From Aphidius gifuensis (lineage: Eukaryota > Arthropoda > Insecta > Hymenoptera > Braconidae): 64,000 nt of DNA. Below the pieces are notes generated by a model that did no database searches, had not been told where the DNA came from, and was given only the letters and a program-made list of their open reading frames with translations. Where the stretch lies: positions 4,030,001-4,094,000 of the forward strand of contig NC_057788.1 of the NCBI RefSeq assembly GCF_014905175.1, read 5' to 3'. A program made the translations under genes and the position numbers. Shown piece after piece: positions 1-12,334 of the stretch (the stretch's first letter is position 1; each line of letters starts with the position of its first letter).

Positions 1-2351
1 ATATATTATAACAAAGACAAAGGAAGAAGTAAAACATTGACACACTGATGGAACACGTCACCATATGGCTGAGGTGTTGCCCACTGATATTGAAAATAAA
101 AACGAAAAAAAAGATTATACGATAAAATAATAAAACAAGGCTAAATTGTTCGATCTGTAAAAATGGAATGTTTGGATCTCTACTTACTGAGACCACATCT
201 GCTTGATCACTACCGATAGTCTCTCCTACCAAAAGACAAATTAATTTCTTGATTATTTTAGCTGATAAAACTTGTTTAAATATTTCATTATTTTTCATTT
301 TTTAAATTCATTTATTGATTGTTTTTTTTTTCCCTTCAAGGATAATTAAATAATAAAAAAATACTTTTTTTTTTTTAATTATTCTTGAAATTATACGGCA
401 CAAGTTGATTAATTTAGGGAAAAAAAAGGATTAAGCATCGGTAATATTTGAAAATAAAAATTTAAACTCAATGGGGGAAGTAAAAAGTAGATATACACCT
501 ACAGAGTACATAAGCGCGTCGAAGCAAACCAATAAAAAAATAAAAAAAAAACCCTCAGCAAGGGATAATTTTTTAAAGTTATTATCTGCCCGTCTCTTGT
601 TCCCTACCTTCATCTCCCGCCCTCCCCACTCTTTCCTGCATCTGGCCAAGCTCTGATTGGCAATTTCGCGTCTTGAATTTTTATCCAAGCATACGGTGAA
701 AAAAAAACAAAAAAAGTCAAGCATATCTCGCTGGACTGGCAACCCCTTCGTTTCGAAATTATCCACGAGATTAATCAAGGCGTCATTTTTCACGTCCAAT
801 TTTGCAATAAAAAATATGAGAATTACAAAAAAAAAATTTATATAAGAATAAGTACAAACTAAATGAAAAAAAAAAAATAATAAAAATACGTTCACTCATG
901 AAAAAGTAAACCTTATTTTCTTAATTGATATATTCTGAATTAATTAATGCTTTGGTATAAAGAGAGAGAGATTGGTAGAGAGGGGTATGAGTGTCGTGCC
1001 TCATCTCCACCCTTTCACCGAACCTCCTTAATTAGAGCCAGTCGTAAATTTATTTCTTCTATTCCTTTTACTTCGATCATTAGCCCATACATCTTCTGTT
1101 CAACCCTTTATTGGCTTTCTCTCTTTCTCTAAAAACCCCTCTCAATGTCACCGGCTTTTTGCGGACGACCAGCATCTGCTGAAAACTCTTTTCCGTTTTC
1201 TCCTTCTCCACTCACTTAAATTACAGTCTTGCCCTCATGAAGATAGTGTATGCTTTTATATATGTATATATAATTTTTTTATTTTACTTTGGGAAAATGG
1301 GATTCATTAAATGTTGAAATACAAAAGTTTCTAATCGAGGATGTAGAACGTTAAAAGTACAAAAGGGGACAAATTATCTCGGGGTAAGGGCAGAAAATAA
1401 AAAAAATAGTGAGACGCATATTCAACTTGCTGCTTTTTTTTTTTTTTTTTAGAATTGTGGTTTTGCGAGTGCCTGGCTTTGCCTAATGAAATAAATCTGA
1501 GGACTGGCCTGGTGATGCAAACCGAAAAGGGTTGAACTTCGATTCTCAAGGGAGGTTATTTTTTTTTTTGTTGCTCGAAAGGACTTCGACGGCTCCTTTA
1601 ACAAGAGACGAGAATACGAGATCTCATTTTTTTTCATTCTCAAAGCAATAGCTCGAGTAACGGGGTTGGATTATTGTATAAGCAATATCCATGGGGAGTC
1701 GTTCTCGTAGTCATAGGCGTTGAGGCGATGTAATTAAAAAATATACGACGATGAAATAATATTGGCTACAAATTGAGTTATGCCCGGGAAATTCCCTTGG
1801 CTAATAATTTTTTTATACAAAAATAGTGTTAAATTTTTTTTTCTTTTCATTGATTTCATTCTTTCTTATTTCAACAAAAAACCTTTTCTTTTTTTCTTTT
1901 TAAATTTTTCATTTCAATGTACATTAATATGATTAAACCCATGAATAGATAAAATGTAAAATTTTATAATAATAATAATAGTAGTAATGATATCAGGTTT
2001 GGCATTCAGAATATTATTTCATTTAATATGTATAGTCACGTCAGTAAAATAGTAGATATGAGAGCACTCGTTTTCGTGAATCACAAAAGACCGCAGAAAT
2101 GTTATGCAAATACAGACGACAGTAGTGTATATATATATAACATAAAAACTTTTTACCATACCTATACTCAAATTTACAAAATATACACTACGACAAAATT
2201 TAAGGAAAATTGAGAAAGCACTGTGGGAATTATATTTTTACCGAAATTAAATCGAAAATTATTTTCAAATTAAAATATAAATCTCGTTTCAATATATGTG
2301 TATGGGTTTAAAGTGTGTCTTGGTGTTTGAAGATTGTTGAATTTTGAGGCT

Positions 2352-2396
2352 GGTGACGATGATGATGATGGTGGTGGTGGTGATGGTGGTGGTGGT
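2352..2396. repeat. GAT/GGT trinucleotide microsatellite
   Basis: An imperfect run of GAT then GGT triplets, interrupted once by GAT. On the reverse strand it reads as Ser then Pro codons inside a frame that has no other sign of being coding. Confidence 0.85.
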
Positions 2397-2498
2397 TTGT
2401 GGTTATTGAAGAGAGGTGAGAGATTGGTGCAAAGGCTAAAGCGAAAACCCGGATAAAGGGATGAAAGAAATAAACGGGTGAGACCAAAGACCATCAGA

Positions 2499-2514
2499 GA
2501 ATTCGAACGAATTC
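2499..2514. repeat. 16-nt inverted repeat GAATTCG-AA-CGAATTC
   Basis: Two perfect 7-nt arms are separated by AA. It lies in a balanced patch and is followed by CGAAGCTTCC, which contains one GAAnnTTC unit (heat-shock-element-like). The function is not determinable; it could be a dimeric factor site or chance. Confidence 0.6.
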
Positions 2515-3150
2515 CTTGCTCATGCAAATTTCAAGATTCGAAGCTTCCAAAGGATTCCCTATAGTAACAGGACCCCAATAAAAGCAGAGAAAAATATCAC
2601 CAGGATTTTGGTGCTACTATACTGCAGGAAGTTAATCAGTTGGCAGTCAAGTGGAAGATCATGAGAGAGCTACTAAAACTCTATAACAGTTTTTTTGTTT
2701 TATATAAATAAAATTATATTATTCTTAATTGTTTTTTAATTTATTTGAATAATTTATTATGCAAAGAGTAAAATAACTATACAGAAAAAAAAAAAAAAAA
2801 ATTGAACGTTGATGTTTACAGAGAAAAGAAAAAAAAAGAAAGAGTTAAAAAATAATAATAAAAAATTGAAAAGAAAATTAAAAAAAAAAAAAGGGTTGCT
2901 CGTAATTGTAGGTGGTGTCTTCGACCCTTGTGATATATAATATAAATAATATTGGTAAAAAAGGGGGATGTGAATTAAGGGTTGTTGTTGTTCTTGCACC
3001 GGCTCCAATTTACGATTCATTTTGTTGAAATTGCTGGCACCATTGGTGTTGCCTTATATCACCATTTTACAGATGTGAATAATTAATTTTAATAATTTTC
3101 TTTTGCTTGCTTGTTTATAATACACGATATGCAAGTTGAGGCATCTTGTG

Positions 3151-3171
3151 TTTTTTTTTTTTTTTTTTTTT
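3151..3171 (+). repeat. poly-T run of 21
   Basis: One of several homopolymers longer than 20 nt. Similar runs occur at 9441-9461, 9821-9842 and 27568-27588. They could be poly-A tails of old retroposed copies on the reverse strand or simple slippage; no adjacent retroposed gene is visible. Confidence 0.85.
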
Positions 3172-6100
3172 ATTAGTTCTTTCAATTTATCTTTTCATCA
3201 CAAATCCACCTTGGCTTTTCTGCAACAGACGTTTGACGTAAGCACCCTCCTCCCCTCCCATATTTTCTTGTATATATTTTTTGATCGTTGATGAAGAAAG
3301 AAAAATAAAAATAAATTTTCCAAGATGCAAAATCGCCTGTGGGCTGTACCATCAACCATCCAGTATATTCGATTCACTTTCTTTTGTTGAGTTAAGTTTA
3401 AAAATCAATTATAGAAGCTTGACTCAATCAAGTATAAAATTTTTTATATTTCAAAATTACTAAAAATATACTTGAAAAATAAAAAAAAAAACCCACGTAT
3501 CCGTTTAAATATAAAATTTATTCGTTGAATCAATTTTAGATTTTTATTTTTTTCGAATTTTGAATGTGTAAGATGTTGAATATGTATTACCAGGTATCAA
3601 TAAAATATATTTATTTGATCTGATAATAATTATAGGCAGATCATTAATCGATGATTTAGTTGGATCGTTTAAAATACGTAGTATCATTTGCATCAGCTAA
3701 TTGACAGCTCGCTAGAATCAGATACGATCAATGAGAAAAAATAAAAATTGAAAAAATAAAAAAAATACCACCAGCGATACTTGACGGACTCGTCGCATTA
3801 TAAGAGTAATGACCTGGAACGTGAAGAGAATTTCTGTTTGAATTTTACGATCACTGCTTAACATACGCAGTTTAACTTAATTTTATATTTGAAAAAATAA
3901 AATTCATACTTTTTACAACACTCGGATTTACAAGAATACACTAAATGATTTTTAAAAAATATTATCAATTTTTCCTCAATATCAAAATAACTATTTTAAA
4001 GTGTTATAAAAACACATGACAAGATAATTAATACTAAAAATATATTTTCAAAATATATATTATACAAATTATTGTTTTAAATTTAATTGTAAATTTGTTG
4101 TCTCTGATTCTAAGTAAAGTACCACATTGCAATTTAAATATATGTGTTTATGATCTTGGCAGCTGTTGACTACGCAAAACGTTGCCAATATCGGTTCTCA
4201 ATTTAATGATCTTCCAAAGCGCTCTACGAGTCGTAAACCTTTCGCCATAATACAATTTTCAGAAAAAGACAAAATAAATATATATTTTTTTACCCTTCAA
4301 CAATTCCAATAATGACTCTAAAGGAATTTACATTAATTTTACTTCAAACCATAATGATTTAAAGTGAAAAATTTAAGCACAAAAAACACCAACATTATTT
4401 ATAAAAATAATAATAGCAATATGAATAATAATGATTAATAAATAATAAATAATAATAATATACAAGCATGTAGATGTAAATGTAAATTTATGTATAATCG
4501 ATTAAAGTAATAATTTATAGGTGTGAAGGTTTTGGTCAAAGTGGTAGCAATATATCAGTGCTTGGGTCAACAATGTGTAAGCAGTCTGTTCATTCTTGGG
4601 TTGGTTTCATACCAGGCACCATTTCCAAGTTCACTTCTCTTCAGTGACACTTTTGGAGTTTCTGTTCCTTAGATGTGGTGCATGCTAAGACATATATTAT
4701 TGCTCCACCTTAGATGCTTTGCTTGTAAATACATATATATATACGATAAATGGGAAGAGATGTTGTATAGAGGGTGTGTAAGGTGCTGTCACTGATCTCG
4801 TTGTGTACACCTAACTGTAGAATTTAATTTGTGTATATGTGTGTTTGTGTATTTGAAAACAAGGAGAAATTGCATGGCCGTTTGGTTACCGAAGGTTTCA
4901 AAGTTATTGCTCAGGCACTTGAGACCTTATTCACAAACTATACGACACATAAATTTATATCTATAGATATATATCAAAGTTTAACTTTGTACAACAACAG
5001 TACATTAGGAAATAGATTAGAAAAAGTAAATTAATTAAATATATTAATTGTTTTTTAATTTTTAAAAATATTTTGATTGTCAATTTGTAGCTTGATGATA
5101 ATATGAAGAGTGAATGATAGATTATAAATTATAATAAATGTAAAAGTGAATATAAATCTTGTCACCTCTGATACTAATTTTAAAAGTCAAAAATTCAACG
5201 AACGCATGTTTTTTCATTTAGTATACCTACATAAATCTATAGCCATCCAACAAACAGCCTATTTCTTCATGTTGGTCCTGCCATGAAAAAAATACTTGAA
5301 AAAAATTGAAAAAAAAAAAACAAGCCCACCTTGATAGCTAGTGACCATGGACCAACAATTTGTCCACGTGCGTCGAAATCAAGATTATGACAGAGATTTT
5401 ATTTAGGCTTGGGATATAAATTTGAAATTTAAGAAAATACCAAGACTAATTTTAATTTTTTTATTTCTCTGTTTCATGCTAAACAAACTAAAGAAAGTTT
5501 TGACGGTAAATCAAAGTGATATGCGGGTTCGCCATGAAAACAAAAAATTCTCAGCTAATCTTGAAAATCACAGAGTCAAAAAAATAACTATATATAAAAA
5601 AATGTTTTATAGTTGTATTTTAATAAAATGCACTTCACCAAAAGAGCTAGTTTTAATCGTATAAAAATAAAAAAAATGACACATGCTCAAAGATTGAAAA
5701 GTTGAAAAGAAAAAAATGAATAAATAAATAACAAAAAATTAAAATAATATACAATGAAAAATGAGCTAGTGATATAAATATTTTTTCTTTTTTTTTTTTG
5801 GGACAACATTTGTGTGGTCAAATGTACACTTTAAAAAAAAAAATATATAAATAAATATTTTTAAGAATCGTTATCTGTTTCTATCAAGTCACATTGATCA
5901 AAGATGTTGCTATTTAAAAATAAAAACAACAATATTATATATACACACAAATATGTTAATGATCAAAGTGAAAATGAAATAGCAAGAATGAGAACAAATT
6001 GCAATTGGATATTCGAATACTGAAGAAGGCTCCAAAAGGTGTACAGTATCAGCGGGTTATTGACGACCTGTTTTAGCAGTGGCGATTCATTGAATGAACC

Positions 6101-6544
6101 ACACCAATAAATAATGTACCACCTTTTTTTTGAATATTCCAGTCGAATGGTCATCCCCATACGTATTTATATAAAAAAAAAATTCGTTAACAAACTACCT
6201 ATATTAACTTGGTGCAACGTACCAGAATGTATTGAACTTCAATATATATAAATAAATATATATAAACGCATAACCAAGTACAAAATTAAATACCCAACTG
6301 TTGTATATACATATACACAATAATGATATTTATGTTTGATACGGTTGAATGTATTTTTATTTTTTAAATAAAAAATAGAAAAGTCCATTGACCATTACAC
6401 GAGTTAAACATGATCAGGCTGTTCGAGGACAACAAATAAATGGCAATTGCGTATGTATAAATAAATTTTATTTACAACGATGAACTTGCAAAAAAAGTGA
6501 GAAAATAATACTCTAGGTATATGACAAGATATTGGAATATAGTT

Positions 6545-6561
6545 TGTGTGTGTGTGTGTGT
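6545..6561. repeat. (TG)n microsatellite
   Basis: An alternating TG run of about eight and a half units in AT-rich filler. Confidence 0.85.
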
Positions 6562-8121
6562 ATTGCTATCGCATGAGAATATCGAAGATATTAAACCAAC
6601 GTGACTTCACCCAGGGCATCCATAAATATCTCATTTTATTTTGAATGGAAAAACGAACTAACCAAACGATTCTCAATCCGGTCTTTATATATATATCTGT
6701 CTTTCTTGTCTGGTCACCCGCTAGCCACACCAATGCTTTTTTTAAATATTTATATGAAAAAAAATGAAAAAAAATTTATCAGTTAAAAGACGAAGACCAA
6801 ATTATATAGGTATATATAATATAAGCAACCAACAAACCAACCACCCAGTCTATTTTATATATATCTACCAATACAGTATTAAATTTATATATATATATGT
6901 ATAAATGACTACCTCCCTGTGTGATCTTGCCTCCGCACTAAATCAGCGTTACTTTATTAAGTATTACCTTTAGTTAACAGATACTTAATCAAAAGGTGCA
7001 CGCAGTACGCCACTAATTTGACTTTGGCCCCTATAAATATTCAAAATATTCAATGTGTGTATACCTGCTGGTATTTTGAACTAGCATATGGAGATCTCTA
7101 AATGTATGGACCTTGTTTATTAATATCAAAATACAATCAATATATTATATATTGAATCAAAAATTATCACACAACAATCTGTCCTTAAAATTAAATTTAT
7201 ACATCGTTTCTCAAATATTTTATTTTTTAATATTCATTATTTAATTTTGTTTATTGATTTTTATTATTATTTTTTTTTTTTTAATGATAAATATTATATT
7301 TATTAAATTGAATATTTTTAAATTTCATTTATCAAATTTGGCATAGTTGTTTTTCTGATTCTCTTGGGTTATTTCTTGGATTCTCTTAAATATTTTTAAA
7401 TTTTTAAAATAGAAAAAATGGTGAATTAAAATAGCTAGAAAATTTGCATGTCGAAGCAAGTATTATTTTGTTGATGGTTTGTGATTTAGTATATAGAAGA
7501 GGAGAAGAGGAGAAGTGCAAAGGGCTACAAGTAGCACGCGCATTTACGTTTGCTTTTGGTAAAATATTTGTTAGTAGGTGAAACAACTACGACGAAGGGT
7601 AGTTTTCGAAGAGCCTGCAGGGTTTATACCCCTCTACTAATTGATTTGTGTTCGTGCTTCAGCAATCTCCTTTCACCGCATGAAAACGCTTTAGATATAT
7701 ACAATTATTGAGATAGAATATATATACAAAAGGTGTAGGCTTCAAAGATACACTGAGCTAACTAAATACAGTTGTTGCTTTATGTTCTATTCATCAACTG
7801 ATTTTGACTTTTGTCTTATATATTTTGCTTCCATTTATCTAGGCATTTGGCTAGTTTTAGATGGTCAAAGACTCAAAGGATTCGCGTTGTCTTGTTTTAC
7901 ATATACAATTCAAAGTTTGTTTACTTCAAATTAATAATATACATTGTTGTTTACAAATTAATATTAAAAATTTTATCTTGAAATTATAAAGTTAAACCAA
8001 TTTTTTTTTCCGTTCAATAATTATACATATAGATGGAGAAAATAAAATTAAAAAAATTATCAAACTGGCTTACTCATGTTTGATTATATTTACCAATGAA
8101 AAAAATTTAAAAAAAAAAGTT

Positions 8122-8400
8122 TTATATATATGTAGAAAAAAAAAAGCTCGCGGGGAAAAAGTTAAAATTTCGATTCCCGTGAGCGTTCGTAATTATATTT
8201 GTCGTTAATTCCAAGTGTGCCTTCGGCTTTATCGTTTGAGGTAAAATGTACGTGCGGGTCTTTGTCCATAGTATATGTCCGTACTGCTGTCCACTTTGCT
8301 TTCGTACAAAATTTTTCGTACTTACGTAATATCCTGAGCACGAATTTCTATACCCTTCTACACTGTCTACTACGGGACTAATGCAAACAAGCTTGCTCAT
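8122..8400 (-). other. candidate 5' coding exon or small ORF, unrecognised
   Basis: On the reverse strand an ATG at 8400-8398 opens a 92-codon frame. Its first 25 codons (MSKLVCISPVVDSVEGYR and a short continuation) have mixed codon use unlike the surrounding A/T runs. They end exactly at a consensus donor GTAAGT (reverse complement at 8320-8325), which would give a first exon at 8326-8400. Past the donor the frame drifts into Asn/Phe-rich filler, as intron would. I recognise no family. Balanced patches here often look coding by chance, so this stays weak. Confidence 0.12.
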
Positions 8401-9098
8401 CGTGAAAATTCATAAATTTCATATATTCATTTATTATATCTTTTTCTAACTCTAGGCCACGTTCAAACGATTCATTTTGTTACTTCTGTTTCATCATTAT
8501 ACATCTCTCTAATAACACTGTATATTAAAGAAAAAAAAAACCTGTCTATTAATTTTTATATTATACAAATTTATTTTATTTGTCCCATTATTTTCAATAT
8601 CTTTAAAATTAGATAAATAATTAAAAATAATATACCAGTTTTTTTTTTATTTTAATTACAAATAGTCAATTGCCATTTGATAATATATATTTATTGTTTA
8701 TTTGTTTTACTTAAAATTTAAAAACTTGGTAAAACACAGCAGGAGATTTGAAAATAAATATTTAATTATTATTGATGAAAAAAAAAATTAAAAAAATATT
8801 GAAAAATATCATATTCAATGCACATGAATCGTTCGATTTCTTCGATATAATCGTAAATGTTTATTTTATTTATTTATTTTTCTTATTTGGTTGTATGAAA
8901 AAAAAAAAAAAAAAACAAATTAACAATAAAAAATAAACAAATAAAGATATGTTTATAAGAGACAAAAACACACCCTGAAATATCATCTTGAATTAAATCG
9001 TCTCATTTGCATAAGATACGTAAAATCGTAAACGTAAATTTATGATTATGTGAACGTATAGATTTGAGACTGAACGGGATAACTGCTAATAAAGGCTC

Positions 9099-9150
9099 AT
9101 CGTGGCAGCAAATAATGAGGGGATCCCCTGGGTGGCAGAGGCGCCACGAT
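9099..9150. promoter_or_regulatory. nested inverted repeats with insulator-like motifs
   Basis: The arms ATCGTGGC (9099-9106) and GCCACGAT (9143-9150) are perfect complements. They enclose a 12-bp perfect palindrome AGGGGATCCCCT (9118-9129). GTGGCAG occurs twice (9102-9108 and 9132-9138), followed by GGCGCC at 9140-9145. GGGTGGCAG resembles the CTCF core AGRKGGCRS, and reverse-strand GTGGCGCC resembles the shorter fly CTCF core. These motif consensuses are established knowledge; binding here is inference. A 43-codon forward frame also crosses the patch and could instead mean an exon. Confidence 0.4.
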
Positions 9151-11040
9151 CGCAACAACCCTGAATATTCGCCATAAGCTTTTATTCACATACCAATATA
9201 TATATATATACAAAATCTATATAAATATATTTACAGTGTATGCTACATTATTACTTTGCATTACGTTGTAAACATTTTTTATTTTTTATTTCATTTCAAA
9301 TTTCTTATTTCCAAAAAAAGTTTTAATTTGTTTTGAATATTAAAAATATATTTATTCTTTTTTTTTTTTATTAATTTGAAAATGTTAATTTATTAAAAGT
9401 CATTGCTTAAAATTAGCTTGATTCAATTTAATATTCATCATTTTTTTTTTTTTTTTTTTTTATATGATCAATGTCTCGAGAGATAAATTATATTTACAAT
9501 TTGTAGTAACAAATATAAATATTTCTTTATAATATTTGACGATTTAATGCACTTGCCTGGTCATTGGGATCATTAATGTCACTTTTAAATTGCCCACAAA
9601 TACAATTTAAGTCTTGTGGATAAAAACACACGTAAAAAATGGTGATGGTAAAAATATATTTGAAGTTGGACTTCGATTAAAAAAGGTAAAAAAAATTATT
9701 ATTTATTTACTTTTTTTCTTTATTTTTTTGGAAACGTTTGTTCTTGTTATAGTCACATTCAAAGATCATTTTGCCAAATCATAAGATATAGACATTATTT
9801 TAGTTGAAAAAGAAAATTTCTTTTTTTTTTTTTTTTTTTTTTATTGTTGGAGACTGAATGAACGTTATCATAAATTTCAATAATACTAAAAAATGATACA
9901 ATTATTATTTATCATTTGATAACACTTAAAAGTCTCAATAGAATTTTTTTTAATATGAAATAAAAAAAAATAAAATCAAATAAAGACATAATGAGAAATG
10001 AAAATATATAAAGAAGAAGAAAAAAAAAAAATTGAGAATTTAGTCTTTTGTCATAAGTTTGGCGTCCCTCTGTCCGGTTTTCCTTTCATTTCCTTTGGTG
10101 AATTGACGTTGGCCAGATCAAGATAATCGAAGTTCCTTTTTCAACAATTTACGAAGGGTTTCATTTTGTATCTCAGTTGCTATTAACGCAAACAATACCG
10201 GAACTGGTCGGCAGGATGTATCCTGTTCTTAACGCCTTGTTCTCTCCCTCACTTACTAAGCTCAATCTTCAATTTCAGCCCTTGGTTGTTGATGTTGTTG
10301 TAGTTTGTTTTTTTTTTCCTTCATTCAGACAATCTATCAAGGCACTTTGGTGTTTTTGTAACTGTCAAAACAACTTGCACATCTTCAGTAAATAAACTCA
10401 TCACCAAAGTGTTAAAAGACACACATTGACACAAAAAAAAAAAAGCTCACAATTGTTTAACAACTAAAAACATATATTATTAATTTCCTCCATTTCATTT
10501 TTTTTAATTATTATAGTATCATTTATTGATTTATCATGATATTTTGAATTTTATTTTTTTTTTTGAATTGGGTGGATTTATGTCATATTGAATTATCGAA
10601 GGGCGTAGTGTTGGCAATTTATATATATATTTTTTTTCTGATATTTGTCATCAAAGAAGTGGCACCATTAAGAAGAGTGCATCACGACTGAAAGAAAAGA
10701 TGGGAAAACGATGGTTCGCAGCATGAAAGAGGCATTAGACCGTACTGGCCATTAGCTCGATTTGTTTTTCTTTTTTTTTTTTCATCTTTCCAAAAAAAAA
10801 AAAAAGAAATTAATGGCTGATCTATTTTTTTGTCTGTACAGATAGTTTTTCTAAAGAGAGAATTGATACTATCATCAAGTCTTCGATTCATTGAATTGGC
10901 CCCCTATACATACATATTTTTTTTTATCTATCAAATACAAAAGTAATTCAAATAAAATATTATTTCCGTCGAGAAAAATATACTCAGCACGAACAATTCA
11001 CCTCTGTATTATTCTACGATAATAATCTTATATAATTATA

Positions 11041-11065
11041 ATGATAATGATAATAATAATAATAA
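11041..11065. repeat. (ATA/ATG)n trinucleotide repeat
   Basis: A run of ATG/ATA triplets ending in AATAATAATAAG, about 35 bp before the paired CACGTG sites. Confidence 0.8.
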
Positions 11066-11092
11066 GTATATGCCAGACTGTGGATTAGGCAC

Positions 11093-11109
11093 CACGTGAG
11101 TGGCACGTG
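11093..11109. promoter_or_regulatory. tandem perfect E-boxes CACGTG-N5-CACGTG
   Basis: Two perfect CACGTG hexamers begin at 11093 and 11104, so their starts are 11 bp apart, about one helical turn. They sit in a balanced patch that continues to about 11230. Paired, closely spaced E-boxes are known targets of bHLH dimers such as CLOCK-CYCLE or Myc-Max. Whether this pair is used is inference. Both strands of the adjacent patch stay open for about 50 codons, so exon identity cannot be excluded. Confidence 0.45.
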
Positions 11110-11286
11110 ACTGGGAGGATGCGGCAATTACAAAGCCCTCTCTTACTCCCGCACTCCTTTCACTCGACCCTTGTGTATTTCCCATTCCAGCACTTTCATT
11201 TTCGGCGACGACTGCACTAACCTTCTCTTTCTTTTTCATATATACTATTTTTTATTATTTTTGTTTTTTTTTTATCGTTGTTTCTC

Positions 11287-11312
11287 TTCGTCGTCATCAT
11301 CATCATCATCAT
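11287..11312. repeat. (TCG/TCA)n trinucleotide repeat
   Basis: TCGTCG is followed by six CAT units and then a poly-T run. It encodes runs of Ser, His or Ile in forward frames and Met or Asp in reverse frames; none belongs to a supported gene. Confidence 0.85.
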
Positions 11313-11780
11313 TTTTTTCTTTGTTTTATGTGTCTTTTTCATCTTTCTCATCTTGGCGTCGCAACAATTAAATTTTGCAAAGTACCAAAACTTTCCTGGA
11401 ACCTGGGAATTGTGGTGGTCCATCAATTCTCATTGCCAGTATGATCTTCTGAGAATTTTGACTTCTATCAATATGTCTCCATCACTTAATTTAAGTCAAT
11501 CAATTTAAATACAAAATTTCATAGTCTTGACAATGTGTGTATTATGTATATTAAAATAAAAAATATAATATAGTAATTGTCAAGAACTGACTTGATTGAA
11601 TAAAATATAATAATTTTCGGCTACAACATAGAAACCTTGGTTCATTATAAATTTCTAATGATAAATACTAAACAAATTGGCGGCATCAAGAGTCGTATAC
11701 ATGGGTATATAAGCAAAACACACATACACGTCTTAAATATATTCGCATAATCTCACATCAACCCCTCTCTTGTAATATCA

Positions 11781-11813
11781 ATAGTAGTAGTGGCAGTAGT
11801 AGTAGTATGGTAG
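11781..11813. repeat. (AGT)n imperfect trinucleotide repeat
   Basis: AGT units with two short interruptions (GGC and GG) in otherwise unremarkable sequence. Confidence 0.8.
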
Positions 11814-12193
11814 TACATACAAACCGGCACTCACGTCGACTATAATTATCTTAAGGTAATCACGACCCACTCTCACACACACATACAAACAAATCATCAA
11901 AAGTCCTGCTTACCACAGTCCAGCCACTGTATTCCGCAAAATTAGTATTTCCATTATCTGCTTTGTAAAAAATTGAAAAAAATATATATGTATATACAAA
12001 AATACCGCCAGCAATAAGTACCACCTTTTCTTATTTCCATTCATCTTCGTTTCTCGCTTCCACAATTTTTTTTTTTTTTCATTTGACTTTAATTTTAAAA
12101 ACTGATCGTATATATATATATTTTGCCTCACTCGCCATCTTTTGCTTTGTCTCTTTTTTTTTTCGTCTGCTTCTTCTGTACTAACTTGGACTC

Positions 12194-12334
12194 ATGTTTA
12201 TTTTTGCAATTTACTCAGGCAAGCACCAAAGGGCCCTGAAACCGAAAAGACCGTCAATTAGATTTGTAAAGAGTTGTGGCAGTTTTGGCTACTGTATAAG
12301 TGTTCAACTCGCATTCGACAAGAGCTTATACTAA
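12194..12334 (+). other. candidate small ORF, 46 codons, unrecognised
   Basis: ATG at 12194 opens a 46-codon frame to TAA at 12332. The middle (GKHQRALKPKRPSIRFVK) is basic and the following CGSFGYC carries two cysteines four residues apart. A CAG that could be a splice acceptor (TTTACTCAG) lies inside it, so the patch could also be an exon starting at the following GC. No family is recognised. The frame is clearly unlike homopolymer noise, but it has no second line of support. Confidence 0.1.

Larger units (their letters stand above)
1..9040. other. AT-rich non-coding stretch with scattered balanced patches
   Basis: No supportable gene. Long A/T runs and ATAT tracts are interrupted by patches of balanced composition near 560-700, 960-1240, 1480-1720, 2380-2680, 3220-3400, 4140-4260, 4500-4700, 5330-5400, 7590-7690 and 8150-8400. 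The patch at 4500-4700 keeps one forward frame open for about 50 codons, but it has no start codon and no convincing donor. The patch at 5330-5400 holds one CACGTG (5365-5370). The frame of 154 codons on the reverse strand at 431-895 is Phe/Ile/Lys-rich and follows homopolymers, so I treat it as noise. Intron or intergenic DNA is the likely identity. Confidence 0.7.

Noticed and set aside
431..895. 154-codon reverse frame, the longest in the window
   Set aside because: It is dominated by Phe, Ile, Lys and Asn from A/T runs, with no motif. The same applies to 26801-27130, 32943-33350, 37729-38028 and 44704-44979.
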